64,000 nucleotides of DNA from Deinobacterium chartae (GTDB lineage: Bacteria; Deinococcota; Deinococci; Deinococcales; Deinococcaceae), in assembly GCF_014202645.1 (NCBI RefSeq), contig NZ_JACHHG010000008.1, positions 1 to 64,000 on the forward strand, written 5' to 3'. The position numbers were made by a program, and so were the translations under genes. The notes below the pieces were generated by a model, which saw nothing but the letters and a program-made list of their open reading frames with translations, did not search any database and was not told the origin of the DNA. Each line of letters begins with the position of its first letter. Within the stretch, counting starts at the first letter, position 1. This document shows positions 46,370 to 56,040 of the stretch, piece after piece.

Positions 46370-47100
46370 GCCTGCTCGAGGCACACGGCCTCTCCAAGCG
46401 CTTCGGCGGCTTAAAGGCGGTTTCGGAACTGTCGTTTCACCTCGAGGAGGGCGAGATCTTGGGGGTCATCGGCCCCAACGGGGCCGGCAAGACCACGCTG
46501 CTCAACCTGCTCTCGGGCGTGTACGTGCCCGACGCGGGCCGACTGGTGCTCGGCGGCCAGGACCTGACCCACGCGCCCATGGAGCGGCGCTGCCACGCCG
46601 GGCTGGGCCGGGCCTTCCAGGTCGTGCGTCCCTTTCCGGAAATGAGCGTTTTTGACAACGTGCTGGTGGGTGCTCTGTTCGGCAAGCCGGGCGGACGGCT
46701 GCAGGAGGCGCGGGCCCGCACCGAGGCGATCCTTGCGCTCACCGACCTCGAGGCGGTGGCGGACCGCAACGCGCACGACCTGAGCCTGCTGCAGGACAAG
46801 CGCCTCGAGGTGGCGCGCGCGCTGGCGACTCAGCCGCGGGTGCTGCTGCTCGACGAGGTGATGGCGGGCCTGCGCCCCACCGAGGCGCAGGAGGCGGTCG
46901 GGCTGGTCAAGCGCGTGCGCGCTTCGGGCGTGAGCGTTTTGTTCATCGAGCACGTGATGCCGGTGGTGCGCGAACTGGCCGACCGGGTGCTGGTGATGGA
47001 CTACGGACAGAAGCTGGCCGAGGGCAGCTACCTCGAGGTGACCTCGGACCCCCGGGTGGTCGAGGCCTACCTGGGCGCGGACGAGGAGGATGTGGCGTGA
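46366..47100 (+). CDS. livG: ABC transporter ATP-binding protein LivG type
   Basis: This 244-residue ATPase has Walker A GPNGAGKTT and Walker B VLLLDEVMAGL, and H-loop FIEHVMPVV. The signature loop reads LSLLQDKRLEVARAL, lacking the usual LSxGQ glycine; this variant is seen in some Liv-type ATPases. It overlaps livM (ATGA) and livF (GTGA). Confidence 0.92.
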   Translation: MSLLEAHGLSKRFGGLKAVSELSFHLEEGEILGVIGPNGAGKTTLLNLLSGVYVPDAGRLVLGGQDLTHAPMERRCHAGLGRAFQVVRPFPEMSVFDNVLVGALFGKPGGRLQEARARTEAILALTDLEAVADRNAHDLSLLQDKRLEVARALATQPRVLLLDEVMAGLRPTEAQEAVGLVKRVRASGVSVLFIEHVMPVVRELADRVLVMDYGQKLAEGSYLEVTSDPRVVEAYLGADEEDVA

Positions 47101-47807
47101 GGCTCGAGATCGAGAACCTGCAGGCGGGCTACGGCAAGGCCCAGGTGCTGTGGGACGTGACCGTCACCGTGGAAGAGGGCGAGTTCGTGGCGGTGATCGG
47201 TGCCAACGGGGCTGGCAAGACCACCACCTTGCGCGCGGTGTCGGGCCTGATCCGCCCCAGAGGGGGCAGCATCCGGCTGGGCGGGGTGGACCTGCGCAGC
47301 CTCTCGGGCGGGCAGATCGTGCGCCTGGGGCTGGGTCACGTTCCCGAGGGCCGTCAGCTGTTTTCCGGCATGACCGTGCTGGAAAACCTCGAACTGGGCG
47401 CGCAGGTCCGCGAGGAAGCCTGGAAGGCGCGTCACAGCACGCTGCGCGAGGTGTACACGCTGTTCCCGCGCCTTGAGGAGCGCGCCGCGCAGAAGGCCGG
47501 GACGCTCTCGGGCGGCGAGCAGCAGATGGTGGCGGTGGGCCGCGCCCTGATGGGCCTGCCGCGGGTGATGCTGGTGGACGAGCCCAGCCTGGGCCTCTCG
47601 CCGCTGATGACCTCGGTGCTGTTCGGAGCGCTCTCGGCGGTGCACCGCCGGGGCGTGGGCGTGCTGCTGGTCGAGCAGAACGTGCGCCGCAGCCTGCAGC
47701 TCGCCTCGAGGGCCTACGTGCTCGAAAACGGCCGGGTGGTGCGCGAGGGCAGCGGCGGGGCGCTGCTCGAGGACCCGCAGGTGCGCGAAGCCTATCTGGC
47801 CATGTGA
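47097..47807 (+). CDS. livF: ABC transporter ATP-binding protein LivF type
   Basis: This 236-residue second ATPase starts at a GTG overlapping livG by 4 bp. Walker A is GANGAGKTT, the signature is canonical LSGGEQQMVAVGRAL, Walker B is VMLVDEPSLGL and the H-loop is LLVEQNV. It ends the operon; a 14-bp-stem terminator follows. Confidence 0.93.
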   Translation: MRLEIENLQAGYGKAQVLWDVTVTVEEGEFVAVIGANGAGKTTTLRAVSGLIRPRGGSIRLGGVDLRSLSGGQIVRLGLGHVPEGRQLFSGMTVLENLELGAQVREEAWKARHSTLREVYTLFPRLEERAAQKAGTLSGGEQQMVAVGRALMGLPRVMLVDEPSLGLSPLMTSVLFGALSAVHRRGVGVLLVEQNVRRSLQLASRAYVLENGRVVREGSGGALLEDPQVREAYLAM

Positions 47808-47813
47808 CTTTTC

Positions 47814-47852
47814 GGCGTGCGGCGGCCCCTAAGCAGGCCGCCGCACGCCTTT
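47814..47852 (+). terminator. Terminator after the hydrolase-Liv operon
   Basis: GGCGTGCGGCGGCC (47814-47827) and GGCCGCCGCACGCC (47836-47849) are perfectly complementary, followed by TTT. It also separates the convergent secreted-protein gene. Confidence 0.7.
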
Positions 47853-47879
47853 GACCGCCGGTTGTGGCGAGCGGTCCGG

Positions 47880-49349
47880 CTAGACATCCTGGGGCAGCTC
47901 GGGGAGCCGCTCGAGCTGCCAGTTGCGCACCTGCCACTGGCGGCTTGAGCGCTCCAGCTGCACCGAGAGCGCGTAACGCACCGGCAAGTTCCGGTCCGGT
48001 CGCCCGAAGGTCAGGGCGACGACCGCCCGCAGGCGCGCGCTATCCGTACGGTCCTCGGGCAACTCGGCAGCCAGCAGCTGCACCTCGCCCAGCCGGTTCA
48101 GCTCCGGTCGGGCACCCTGAGGGGATCCCCAACGGCGCAGCGCCTTGAGCCGGGCGTCGAGCTGTGCCGCGGTCGGAGCCTCCTTGCTGGCGCTCAAGGC
48201 AGCTGCGTTGAGCGTGGCGTACGCCTCGAGGTCTCCCACCACGCGCAGTCCCAGCGCCAGCGGATCGTTTTCTCGGGGGGCCAGCACCGCCGAGAGGCGG
48301 TAGACCGGATAAGCCGAGGTGCTGCGCGTGTCCCGGGCCACCAGATCGGCGCGCCCGTCGGCGCGGGTCACCGCCAGCCACGGCTGCCAGGCGGTCTGCT
48401 GCCCGGCACGGGGCGGCAAGTCGATGCTCATCAAGGCCTTGGCAGGCATAAGGCCGCGCTCGCCCGCACGGAACAGCAACAGGGACACGCCCGAAGGCCT
48501 CACGCCCAGCTCAGGAGCGCTGCCGCGCACCAGGGCCACCCCCTCGCGCAGTCCCCGGTTGCTGAAAGCCCCTACCGGGACCGGGCCGGGCAGCACCTCG
48601 AGGCCGCTCGGTACGCTGCTTTGCAAGTTCCAGTTCAAAAAGCCCGAGTCGGACACGGCGCGGCGGATCTGCGGCAGGTACGAGCGGATCCAGGGCTGCA
48701 GCGTGCGCGGAGCGCGACCGATGTACGCGGAGGCCTCGCTGTCGCGGCCCAGCAGCAGCAGCGAGGCGGTTCCTCCCAGCAGTTCGGAGGCCTCGCGCGG
48801 AACCCGCGTCACCGGGTTCCCGCTCATCACCGTGGCCGGAAAGCGCCGACTGGCCTCGAGGTACACGTCGCCCGTCCGTGCGAACACCCGGATCAAAAAA
48901 GGGCTGCAGGCGTAACACAGGCCATAGGCGTAGGCAAAGCGGTCGTCGCTTCCCACCAGTTCCAGCGCCCCTTTACCGTCGAGCTGCTTGGGCATCAGCC
49001 CGGGCGCGTTGCCGGCAAAGTAGCGCAGCATCAGGCGCGGCGCGTCTTTCAGCTGATAGAGGTAGTGGGTGGTGCAGCAGTGAGCCCCCCCGCTGTAGCC
49101 CGACAGCAGCACCTCGGGCTGGCCGTCTTGGTCCAGGTCCTGGCACCAGTCCGCACTCACCGAGGCGTCCTCTACGCTGACGCTGCCCGCCGGAGTGTGC
49201 AGCTCGAGGCGCTGCATGCTGTAGCCGTCCCGAACCGCCGTCTGGGTGACGCGCAGCGTGGCCGGGCCGCAACGCTCGATCGGAGCGGCGTGCGCGGTCA
49301 CTCCCAACCATGCCAGCAGGCCCAACAAAATCCATACGATCTTGTTCAA
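47880..49349 (-). CDS. Secreted protein of unknown function
   Basis: This 489-residue protein starts at a TTG at 49349, has a signal peptide (cleavage near AHA-AP) and a calcium-site-like DQDGQPEVLL (about 72-81), suggesting FG-GAP/VCBS-type repeats. Cys-rich parts (GGAHCCTTHY, GLCYACSPF) imply disulfides in the envelope. The C-terminal 90 residues are a mixed alpha/beta domain ending QVRNWQLERL. I recognise no catalytic motif. It shares its overall style with the protein at 61832-63469. Confidence 0.75.
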   Translation of the reverse strand: MNKIVWILLGLLAWLGVTAHAAPIERCGPATLRVTQTAVRDGYSMQRLELHTPAGSVSVEDASVSADWCQDLDQDGQPEVLLSGYSGGAHCCTTHYLYQLKDAPRLMLRYFAGNAPGLMPKQLDGKGALELVGSDDRFAYAYGLCYACSPFLIRVFARTGDVYLEASRRFPATVMSGNPVTRVPREASELLGGTASLLLLGRDSEASAYIGRAPRTLQPWIRSYLPQIRRAVSDSGFLNWNLQSSVPSGLEVLPGPVPVGAFSNRGLREGVALVRGSAPELGVRPSGVSLLLFRAGERGLMPAKALMSIDLPPRAGQQTAWQPWLAVTRADGRADLVARDTRSTSAYPVYRLSAVLAPRENDPLALGLRVVGDLEAYATLNAAALSASKEAPTAAQLDARLKALRRWGSPQGARPELNRLGEVQLLAAELPEDRTDSARLRAVVALTFGRPDRNLPVRYALSVQLERSSRQWQVRNWQLERLPELPQDV

Positions 49350-49373
49350 CTCAGCACCCTTCGTCCGCAGGAG

Positions 49374-49389
49374 ATACTACCGATGGTAG
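49374..49389 (-). promoter_or_regulatory. -10 and small palindrome before the secreted-protein gene
   Basis: On the minus strand TAGTAT (49374-49379) overlaps the inverted repeat CTACC-GAT-GGTAG (49377-49389). The start codon follows 24 nt downstream. Confidence 0.35.
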
Positions 49390-49424
49390 CACCTGGACCG
49401 GTCATGCCCGCAGCCCATCCGGGT

Positions 49425-49430
49425 TACAAT
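49425..49430 (+). promoter_or_regulatory. -10 box for the M55 peptidase gene
   Basis: TACAAT lies 22 bp before the ATG at 49453, with an AGGAGG SD between, so this transcript has a short leader, unlike the leaderless genes. Confidence 0.4.
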
Positions 49431-49452
49431 CGCCGCCGTACAGGAGGAATAC

Positions 49453-50304
49453 ATGAGAGTTCTGATTTCGGTGGACATGGAGGGCGTGACCGGGGTTTCG
49501 AGCTGGGTGCAGGTCACCCCGCCTGAGTACGGCGTGGCCCCGTACAGCACGGCCGAGTACGAGCGCGCCCGCCTGCGCATGACCCGCGAGGCCGCCGCCG
49601 CGACCGCCGGGGCCCTCGAGGGCGGAGCCCTCGAGGTGATCGTCAACGATTCGCACAACGGCATGCGCAACCTGATTCCCGAGGAGCTGCACCCCGAAGC
49701 CCGCTGGATCTCGGGCAACGACAAGGAACTCGGCATGGTGCAGGGGCTGCAAGACGGCGTGGACGCCCTGCTGTTCGTGGGCTACCACGCCCGCGCGGGC
49801 AGCGTGGGCGGACCGCTGGCCCACACCTGGAACGGCCACGTTCAGGACGTGCGCGTCGGCGGCGTCTCGACCGGCGAGTACGGCATCAACGCGCTGGTTG
49901 CCGGCGATTGGGGCGTGCCGGTGGCATTCGTGTCCGGCGACGAACTGGCGGTCGAGCAGGTGCGCGAACAGCTCGGAGCGGACATCGTGGGCGTCGCGGT
50001 CAAACGCGGCTACTCGACCTACTCGGCCGTTCATCTGCACCCCGAGCGGGCCCAGGCGCTGATCCGCGAGGGCGTGCGCGAGGCGCTGGGCCGCCTGGGC
50101 CGCCTCAAGCCCTGGCGCCTCGAGGGCGAAACCCGGGTCGAGGTGGATTTTGATCACGAGGCCTGCGCCGACCAGTGCGCCCCGATTCCCGGCACCGAGC
50201 GGGTCGGTCCGCGCACGGTGGCCTTCAGCGCCTCGAGCGGCGTGGAGCTGTTCCAGAAGTTCCGCATCGTAGCGAACACCGGGGACATCAAGCTGCACAA
50301 GTGA
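49453..50304 (+). CDS. M55 family D-aminopeptidase (DppA-like)
   Basis: This 283-residue zinc peptidase of the DppA family is known in Bacillus to cleave D-Ala-containing dipeptides. Zinc ligands are in the N-terminal SVDMEGVTGV (Asp8, Glu10), and VNDSHNGMRN and VGYHARAGS supply catalytic and ligand His. The SD is AGGAGG. In this position it may recycle peptidoglycan peptides; no peptide transporter is adjacent. Confidence 0.92.
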   Translation: MRVLISVDMEGVTGVSSWVQVTPPEYGVAPYSTAEYERARLRMTREAAAATAGALEGGALEVIVNDSHNGMRNLIPEELHPEARWISGNDKELGMVQGLQDGVDALLFVGYHARAGSVGGPLAHTWNGHVQDVRVGGVSTGEYGINALVAGDWGVPVAFVSGDELAVEQVREQLGADIVGVAVKRGYSTYSAVHLHPERAQALIREGVREALGRLGRLKPWRLEGETRVEVDFDHEACADQCAPIPGTERVGPRTVAFSASSGVELFQKFRIVANTGDIKLHK

Positions 50305-50346
50305 GTCCCGGGCCGGGACTCCGCCTCCCGCCGCCCGGTTTCGCTG

Positions 50347-50352
50347 TAAGCT
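50347..50352 (+). promoter_or_regulatory. -10 box, leaderless, for the MalT/BTAD regulator
   Basis: TAAGCT lies exactly 6 bp before the ATG at 50359. Confidence 0.5.
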
Positions 50353-50358
50353 ACGCGC

Positions 50359-53300
50359 ATGAACTGGCGCGACGGCGTCTCCCTGAGCCGCACCCGCCCC
50401 CCGGAACCCCGGGGGGTGCTGCCCCGACCGCGCCTCGAGGCGCTGCTGGGCGGCGCGCGCCTGATCCTGGTGCAGGCCCCGGCCGGGTACGGCAAGACCA
50501 CGGCCGTGGCCGGTTTCGCCGAACGACAGCGTGCCTGCTGGTATACCCTCGACCTCGAGGACAGCGACCCCGGGCTGTTGCTGGCCGGGCTGGCCCGCGC
50601 GGTGGATGCGCTGCCCGGGGCCGCGCGGGTGGCCCGACTGCTCGATGATCACGCGCCGCTGCCGGTGGTGGCCGAAGCCTTAGCCGACGCCCTGCACGAA
50701 AGCGGCACGCTGCTCGTGCTCGACGAGGCGCACCTGCTGCAAGAGCCCGCCCTGGCCCCGGTATGCCGCAAGCTGCTGCCGCATGCCCGCCTGATCCTGC
50801 TGTCGCGCGTTCCGCTCACCCTGCCCGAGCTGACCCGCGCCGCCGCCGAAGGTGAACTGCAGGTTATCGGGGCGACCGAACTGGCCTTCACCCTCGAGGA
50901 GACCCGCGCGCTGCTCGAGCGCAACGCGCCGCTGCTGAGCCGCCTCGAGCTGACCCAGGCGCTGCAGCTCACCGAGGGCTGGCCGATCGCGCTGCGCTAC
51001 CTCGCGCAGGCCCTCGCGGGCGGACGGCTGCCGCCCGCCGCGCTGGGCGACCTCGAGCTGCGCGGCGCTCCGCTCTCGGCGATCTTCACCTACTTGGCCC
51101 AGGAGGTCTTGGGGCCCCTCGAGGCCCCGCTGCGCGACTTTTTGCGCGACTCGAGCGTGTTCGAGACCCTCGACGCCCCGCTGCTCAGCGCGGCGCTGGA
51201 CGAACCGCTGGCCGCCACGTACCTCGAGGCCCTGTCAGGCGGCGGGACCTTTCTGAGCCGAACCGGCGCGGACGGCTACCGGGCCCATCCGCTGCTGCGC
51301 GCCCACCTGCGCGCGCAGCTGCCCGAAGCGCGGCTGCGCGAGATCGCAGCGCGCGGCGCGGCGTACCTCGAAGCGCACGGGCGCGGGCGCGAGGCGCTGG
51401 GCGCTTACCTGCTCGGCGGCGACCAGGAGCGCGCCGCACGCTTGCTGGCCGTGCGCGGCGCGGCGTGGCTGCGCGAGGGGCGCACCCGACTGGTTGCGCG
51501 CGCCCTGGGCGCGCTGCAGGCGACCCTGGACCGTTATCCCGAACTGCACGCCCTGACCGGCGACGTGCGCCGCTCGGAGTCGCGCTACCCCGAGGCCCTC
51601 GAGAGCTACCGCCGTGCCCCGGACCTCGCGCGGCACCTGGGCAGCGCGCAGGTCTTCTTGGACACCGTGAGCCCCGCGCGGGCCCAGGCCGCCCTCGAGG
51701 CCGCCGAGGCGCACCTGCACACCCCGCAGGACCGGGCGCGCTGGCTGGGTCTGAACGCCGAGAACGCGCTGAACTTCGGGCAGGTGGTGCGGGCCCGCGA
51801 ACTCGCCGCTCAGGCGCGCGCGCTCGACCCGGACGCTCCGCTGCCCAGCGAGGCGCGCCTGGCCCTGCGCGCCGGTCAGCTCCAGCAGGCCTTAACGCTC
51901 GCCCTCGAGGCGGCGCAGGGTGAGCGTGGCAGCCCGCGTGCGCCGCTCGGGCACCGCGAAGGCCTGCTGCTGGCCAGCTTGCTGTGCGCCCTGACCGGCG
52001 AGCCGCGCCGGGCCATCGCCCTCGCCCAGGAGGGGGCCCACGAGAGCGAACGGCTCGAGCACGCCTTCGGCATCGCGCTGGCGATGGCCCGGCTGGGGCA
52101 CGCCCAACTGGCCGCTGGGGACCTCGAGGAGGCGCGGCGCAGCTACACCCGGGCCGCCGAACTGGCTGGCCGCACCGATGCGCCGCGCCTGCGGGTCGAA
52201 CCCCTGATGGGACTCGCCTTCCTCGAGGCCGCCGCGGGCGCGCTCGGCGCGGGCTTTGGCAGCGCCGAGCGCGCCGCCGCCATCGCCGAGGAGAGCGGAG
52301 ACCGCTGGATGCGCGCCTTGGTCCACGCCTGCCACGCGTTCGGCCTGCTGCGCGCCTGCCACCCGCGCACGCCGCAGGTACTCGAGACGGCCCGCGCAGA
52401 CTACGCCGCCTGCGGCGACAGTTTCGGGCTGGCGCTGTGCCGCTGGGCCGACGTGCAGCTCTCCCCCACCCCCGAGAACGCCGAGGCCTTTCTGGCCGCC
52501 CTCGAGGCGGGCGATTACGGCTTTCTGCTCGCGCGCCCCTCGCTGTTCGCGGTGTCCGCCGAGCGTCCACCGCGGGCGGCCGCCCTGGCCCGGCTGGCCG
52601 AACTCGCTCCGGCCCGCGCAGCGCTCTTGCGCGCGCTGGCCCGCGAGATGAACTACCCGGACCTGCCCGTTCACCATCCCGGTTACGCGCTGCACCTGCG
52701 CCTGCTGGGCAGCCTCGAGCTGCGCCGCGGCAGCGAGGCGGTCAGCGACTGGGGGCGCGCCAAGGCCCGCGACCTGCTGGTGCTGCTGGCCCTGCATCCC
52801 GCCGGCCTGCCGCGCGAGAGCGCGGTGGACGCGCTGTATCCCGAGTCTCCCAGCGAGGTGGCCGAACGCAACTTCCGCATCGTGCTGCACGCGCTGAGCG
52901 GGGTCCTAGACGGCGGGGGGCGCGGGTACTACCTCGAGCGGGGCGAGCTGTTGCGACTGCACGCCTCACCGGACCTGCGCTGCGACCTGTGGGAGGCGCG
53001 GGCCCTGCTGACCCGCCCACAGGGCCGCGAACACGAGCTGCTCGGCCTCGAGGCCGATATCGCCCCCAACCTGGACCTCGGCGCCCTCGACGAGGCCCGC
53101 AACCGGTACCGGGCCGACTTGGAGCGCACCTTGGTAGAAGCCGCGCGCCGCGAGGCCGAGGGCGGCGACCCGGAGTTCGGGCGCGCCCTGGCCGCGCGGG
53201 CCCTCGAGGTGGAACCGGCCTCGGAACCGGCCGCGCGCGCGTTGATGCGGGCCGCCGCACGCCTGGGCGACGCGGCCCTGCTGGCCCGCACCTACGCGCG

Positions 53301-53382
53301 CCTGGGCGAGGCCTTACAGGACCTGGGGCTGGCCCCGCTCGAGGAGACCCGCGCGCTGTACCGGGTGCTCAGCGGGCGCTAG
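50359..53382 (+). CDS. Large MalT-like ATPase regulator with C-terminal BTAD/winged helix
   Basis: This 1007-residue regulator has a STAND-type ATPase at the N-terminus with Walker A QAPAGYGKTT (about 39-48) and Walker B TLLVLDEAH. A long TPR-rich middle (about 330-770, e.g. ARSYTRAAELAGRTDAPRL-like units) follows, and a C-terminal region starting LHLRLLGSLELRRG that looks like an OmpR-like winged helix followed by a BTAD domain (RNFRIVLHALSGVL). In SARP activators the DNA-binding plus BTAD module is N-terminal; here it is C-terminal. The target genes are unknown. The start is leaderless-type. Confidence 0.83.
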   Translation: MNWRDGVSLSRTRPPEPRGVLPRPRLEALLGGARLILVQAPAGYGKTTAVAGFAERQRACWYTLDLEDSDPGLLLAGLARAVDALPGAARVARLLDDHAPLPVVAEALADALHESGTLLVLDEAHLLQEPALAPVCRKLLPHARLILLSRVPLTLPELTRAAAEGELQVIGATELAFTLEETRALLERNAPLLSRLELTQALQLTEGWPIALRYLAQALAGGRLPPAALGDLELRGAPLSAIFTYLAQEVLGPLEAPLRDFLRDSSVFETLDAPLLSAALDEPLAATYLEALSGGGTFLSRTGADGYRAHPLLRAHLRAQLPEARLREIAARGAAYLEAHGRGREALGAYLLGGDQERAARLLAVRGAAWLREGRTRLVARALGALQATLDRYPELHALTGDVRRSESRYPEALESYRRAPDLARHLGSAQVFLDTVSPARAQAALEAAEAHLHTPQDRARWLGLNAENALNFGQVVRARELAAQARALDPDAPLPSEARLALRAGQLQQALTLALEAAQGERGSPRAPLGHREGLLLASLLCALTGEPRRAIALAQEGAHESERLEHAFGIALAMARLGHAQLAAGDLEEARRSYTRAAELAGRTDAPRLRVEPLMGLAFLEAAAGALGAGFGSAERAAAIAEESGDRWMRALVHACHAFGLLRACHPRTPQVLETARADYAACGDSFGLALCRWADVQLSPTPENAEAFLAALEAGDYGFLLARPSLFAVSAERPPRAAALARLAELAPARAALLRALAREMNYPDLPVHHPGYALHLRLLGSLELRRGSEAVSDWGRAKARDLLVLLALHPAGLPRESAVDALYPESPSEVAERNFRIVLHALSGVLDGGGRGYYLERGELLRLHASPDLRCDLWEARALLTRPQGREHELLGLEADIAPNLDLGALDEARNRYRADLERTLVEAARREAEGGDPEFGRALAARALEVEPASEPAARALMRAAARLGDAALLARTYARLGEALQDLGLAPLEETRALYRVLSGR

Positions 53383-53514
53383 CTGCCCGCAGGCTCCAGA
53401 CACGGCCCTCTCCCTCGTTTTCGGAAATTTCCCGTGAGCTTACGCAATTCAGCAGGCTCGTGACGCTTCCGACAAGCCCTGTTCCGGTGCTACGCCAGCG
53501 TTACGGGTGCGCGT

Positions 53515-53520
53515 TAGTTT
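53515..53520 (+). promoter_or_regulatory. -10 box, leaderless, for the dehydrogenase
   Basis: TAGTTT lies exactly 6 bp before the ATG at 53527. Confidence 0.5.
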
Positions 53521-53526
53521 GAGGGC

Positions 53527-54288
53527 ATGACTCAAGTTCGTGCGGCACTCGTCACCGGAGGAACCAGCGGCATCGGCCGCGCCATCGCCCAGCGCCTGGC
53601 CCAAGACGGCCTCAAGGTCGCCGTGCTCGACCTCGACCGCGAAACGGCCCGTCAGACCGCCGCCGAGGACGGCCTGATCTTCGTTCCCGCCGACCTCTCC
53701 CGGCGCGAGGACTGCCGCGCTGCGGTGGACGCCACGGTCCATGCGCTGGGCGGCCTCGACGTGCTGGTCAACAACGCTGGCTTCCAGCACATCTCTCCGA
53801 TCAAGGACTTTCCCGAGGACACCTGGGACCGCATGCTGCACGTGATGCTCACGGCACCCTTCTTGCTCTCCCGCTACGGCTGGGAGTATCTGGCGCGCAG
53901 CGGTGCGGGCCGCATCGTGAACGTCGCCTCGGTGCACGGACAGGTCGCCAGCCCGTTCAAGAGTGCCTACATCTCGGCCAAGCACGGCCTGATCGGCCTG
54001 ACCCGCACCGCGGCCCTCGAGGGAGCCGAGGCGGGCATCACCGTGAACGCGGTGTGCCCCGCGTACGTGCGCACCCCGTTGGTCGACAACCAGATCGCCG
54101 ATCAGGCCCGCACGCGCGGCATCTCGCCCGAAGAGGTCGAGGCCCGGGTGCTGCTCGAGCAGGCCGCCATCAAGCGCCTGCTCGAGCCCGAGGACGTGGC
54201 CGCGCTGGTGAGCTACGTGGTGAGTCCGGCCGCGTGGGGCATGACCGGATCGGTCATCGACCTCGACCTGGGATGGACCGCCCGCTAA
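53527..54288 (+). CDS. 3-hydroxybutyrate dehydrogenase (SDR family)
   Basis: This 253-residue short-chain dehydrogenase has nucleotide-binding [14 protein letters not shown], and the catalytic Ser/Tyr/Lys with YISAKHG. The stretch [21 protein letters not shown] and the C-terminal [13 protein letters not shown] closely follow the 3-hydroxybutyrate dehydrogenase group, which interconverts 3-hydroxybutyrate and acetoacetate with NAD. With scoAB and the thiolase in the window it fits ketone-body or PHB-related metabolism. The start is leaderless-type. Confidence 0.88.
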   Translation: MTQVRAALVTGGTSGIGRAIAQRLAQDGLKVAVLDLDRETARQTAAEDGLIFVPADLSRREDCRAAVDATVHALGGLDVLVNNAGFQHISPIKDFPEDTWDRMLHVMLTAPFLLSRYGWEYLARSGAGRIVNVASVHGQVASPFKSAYISAKHGLIGLTRTAALEGAEAGITVNAVCPAYVRTPLVDNQIADQARTRGISPEEVEARVLLEQAAIKRLLEPEDVAALVSYVVSPAAWGMTGSVIDLDLGWTAR

Positions 54289-54304
54289 ACCGCCGTTTCC
54301 CACT

Positions 54305-55232
54305 TCAGCCGGGACGGCGGGCCGGGTCGGGCCAGCGTCCCCGGCCGCCCGCGCGCAACTCGGCGCCGTGCGCCTCGAGCAGGCTGCGGACCGCCCAGCG
54401 AATGCGCGCCTCCTCGAGGTCGTCCAGGCACGCCTCGAGCGTCTTGCCTGCTGACAGGCCCAGGGCCCGGGCCAAGTCCCGGGCGAGCTGCAGCGCGGCG
54501 TAGGCGTGCGGGTGCCCGGGCCGCTCCGCGGCCTCCGCACAGAAGGCTTGCAGCTGCAGGCGCGGCGAGGCGGCACAGATCAGTTCGACCAGCTTGGCGC
54601 GGTACTCGAGGTCGGTGCCGGGCAGACCCGGGAAGTCCTGGCGGTCTGCAAAGTGCTGGGCTTCGTGCCGCAAGAAGCGCACCGCGAACCCCGGCCCCGC
54701 CTCGAGTTGCGCGTCTCGTGGCCCTCGGCCACGCAGTACAGCCCGTCTGGCCACTCGGGATCGTTCCGCTTGAGCCAGCCCCCGGCCCCGCGCTTGCCGC
54801 ACGTGTCAAAATGCAGCCAGCCGCGCATCAGAAAACCGCGCAGGAAAAAACGTCCACCTCGACCGTGCGGTCGGGCAGTTCCACCGTGTGGTGGGCGCGC
54901 TCGGTGTGCTTCCAGACGTACGGGCCCAGGTAGGCTGCGGTGTATCCGCCCAGGAAGCGGTAGCCGCGCGCCCCGAACTCCTCGGCCAGGGCGCGCTCGG
55001 CCGTCTCGATCTCCGTAGCGTCCGGTAGCCGCCGCGCGAGGTCCTCGAGCAGCCGCGCCTCGGCTGGCCGGGGCGGCACGCCTTCGCGCAGCACCCGCCA
55101 GAAATAGGCGTAGTAGGCCCGCAGAACGTCCCGGATCCAGGGGTCCGCCGAAGGTTCCTCGAGGAACGGCCGGGTGGCCTCGAGGGTGGCCGGGTCCAGC
55201 TGTCGCAGGTGGTCGTGCAGCGTTGCGGTCAT
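54305..55232 (-). pseudogene. Frameshifted HExxH protein of unknown function
   Basis: One protein of roughly 309 residues is spread over three minus-strand frames. Part 1 (55232 to about 54850) starts MTATLHDHLRQLDP and ends near VELPDRTVEVDVF. Part 2 (about 54845-54715) continues FLRGFLMRGWLHFDTCGKRG. Part 3 (about 54712-54305) contains RFLRHEAQHFADRQ, an HExxH motif, and LEYRAKLVELI. The first break is at a T6 run on the minus strand (54845-54850), where one more T restores the frame. The second is near 54708-54715, also fixed by one inserted base. It is either a decaying gene or two base-call errors. The family is not recognised. Confidence 0.7.
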
Positions 55233-55291
55233 GCCCGATGATGTGCACGGCGCGTTTCAGTTCACCACGGCCACCGCCGAAAGCCGGGTGT

Positions 55292-55987
55292 TCAGCGGCT
55301 GCGCGCCGCCTCGAGCAGCCGGACCATCTGCGCGTAGCCCAGGCGGCGGGCGTGCTCCAGCGCCGTCACTCCCTGCGGGTCGGGCAGCTGCGCGTCCGCT
55401 CCCGCCGCGAGCAGCAACTGCACGATCTGCTGGTGGCGTGGGCCGCCGTCGCCCAACAGCACCGCCTCGAGCAGGGCGGTCCAGCCCAGGTTGTTGACGT
55501 GGTTCACGTCGATGCCGGTCCGCAAGATCTCGCGCACGTACCCGACGTGGCCCCGGTGGGCGGCGGGGATCAGGGCCGTGCCCCCGAAGCGGTTGGTGCG
55601 CCCGAGGTCCGGACCGGCGCGCAGCACCTCGCGCAGCATGGCCACCCTGCCGGTCTCGCCCGAGACCAGCAGGGCGTTGTTGCGGTCCGCATCCTGGTGG
55701 TCCACGTTGGCCCCGGCCTCGATGAGGGCCCGCGCCACGGCCACGTGGTCGCCCAGGGCCGCGGCGGTCAGGGCGGTACGCCCGTCTGCGCCCGCCGCGT
55801 TCACCGGAGCGCCGCGCCGCAGCAGATCGCGGACCTGCTCGAGGCGGCCGCCTGCGGCGGCCGCGACCAGCTGCTCGCCCAGGTCTGCCCGCGTTTCCCG
55901 GGCCAGCACGGGGATGGCTGACACGGCGAGCAGCACCAGCAGCAGCATCCGGATTCGGTTCCACGTTCCCGCAGCTGTCCGCGTCAT
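55292..55987 (-). CDS. Secreted ankyrin-repeat protein
   Basis: This protein is 231 residues from the ATG at 55987 (MTRTAAGTWNRIRM, then a signal peptide through about residue 30). It has four to five ankyrin repeats, e.g. DGRTALTAAALGDHVAVARALIEAGANVD, GGTALIPAAHRGHVGYVREILRTG and GVTALEHARRLGYAQMVRLLE. Such repeats mediate protein binding; an envelope role is likely. It is divergent from truA with 65 bp between. A longer frame to 56089 would cover the truA promoter and is not supported. Confidence 0.85.
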   Translation of the reverse strand: MTRTAAGTWNRIRMLLLVLLAVSAIPVLARETRADLGEQLVAAAAGGRLEQVRDLLRRGAPVNAAGADGRTALTAAALGDHVAVARALIEAGANVDHQDADRNNALLVSGETGRVAMLREVLRAGPDLGRTNRFGGTALIPAAHRGHVGYVREILRTGIDVNHVNNLGWTALLEAVLLGDGGPRHQQIVQLLLAAGADAQLPDPQGVTALEHARRLGYAQMVRLLEAARSR

Positions 55988-56040
55988 ATTTCCATGATGC
56001 GCCCGTGCCGCGCAGCGGGCAAGCTGCAGCAGCGCTCTGC

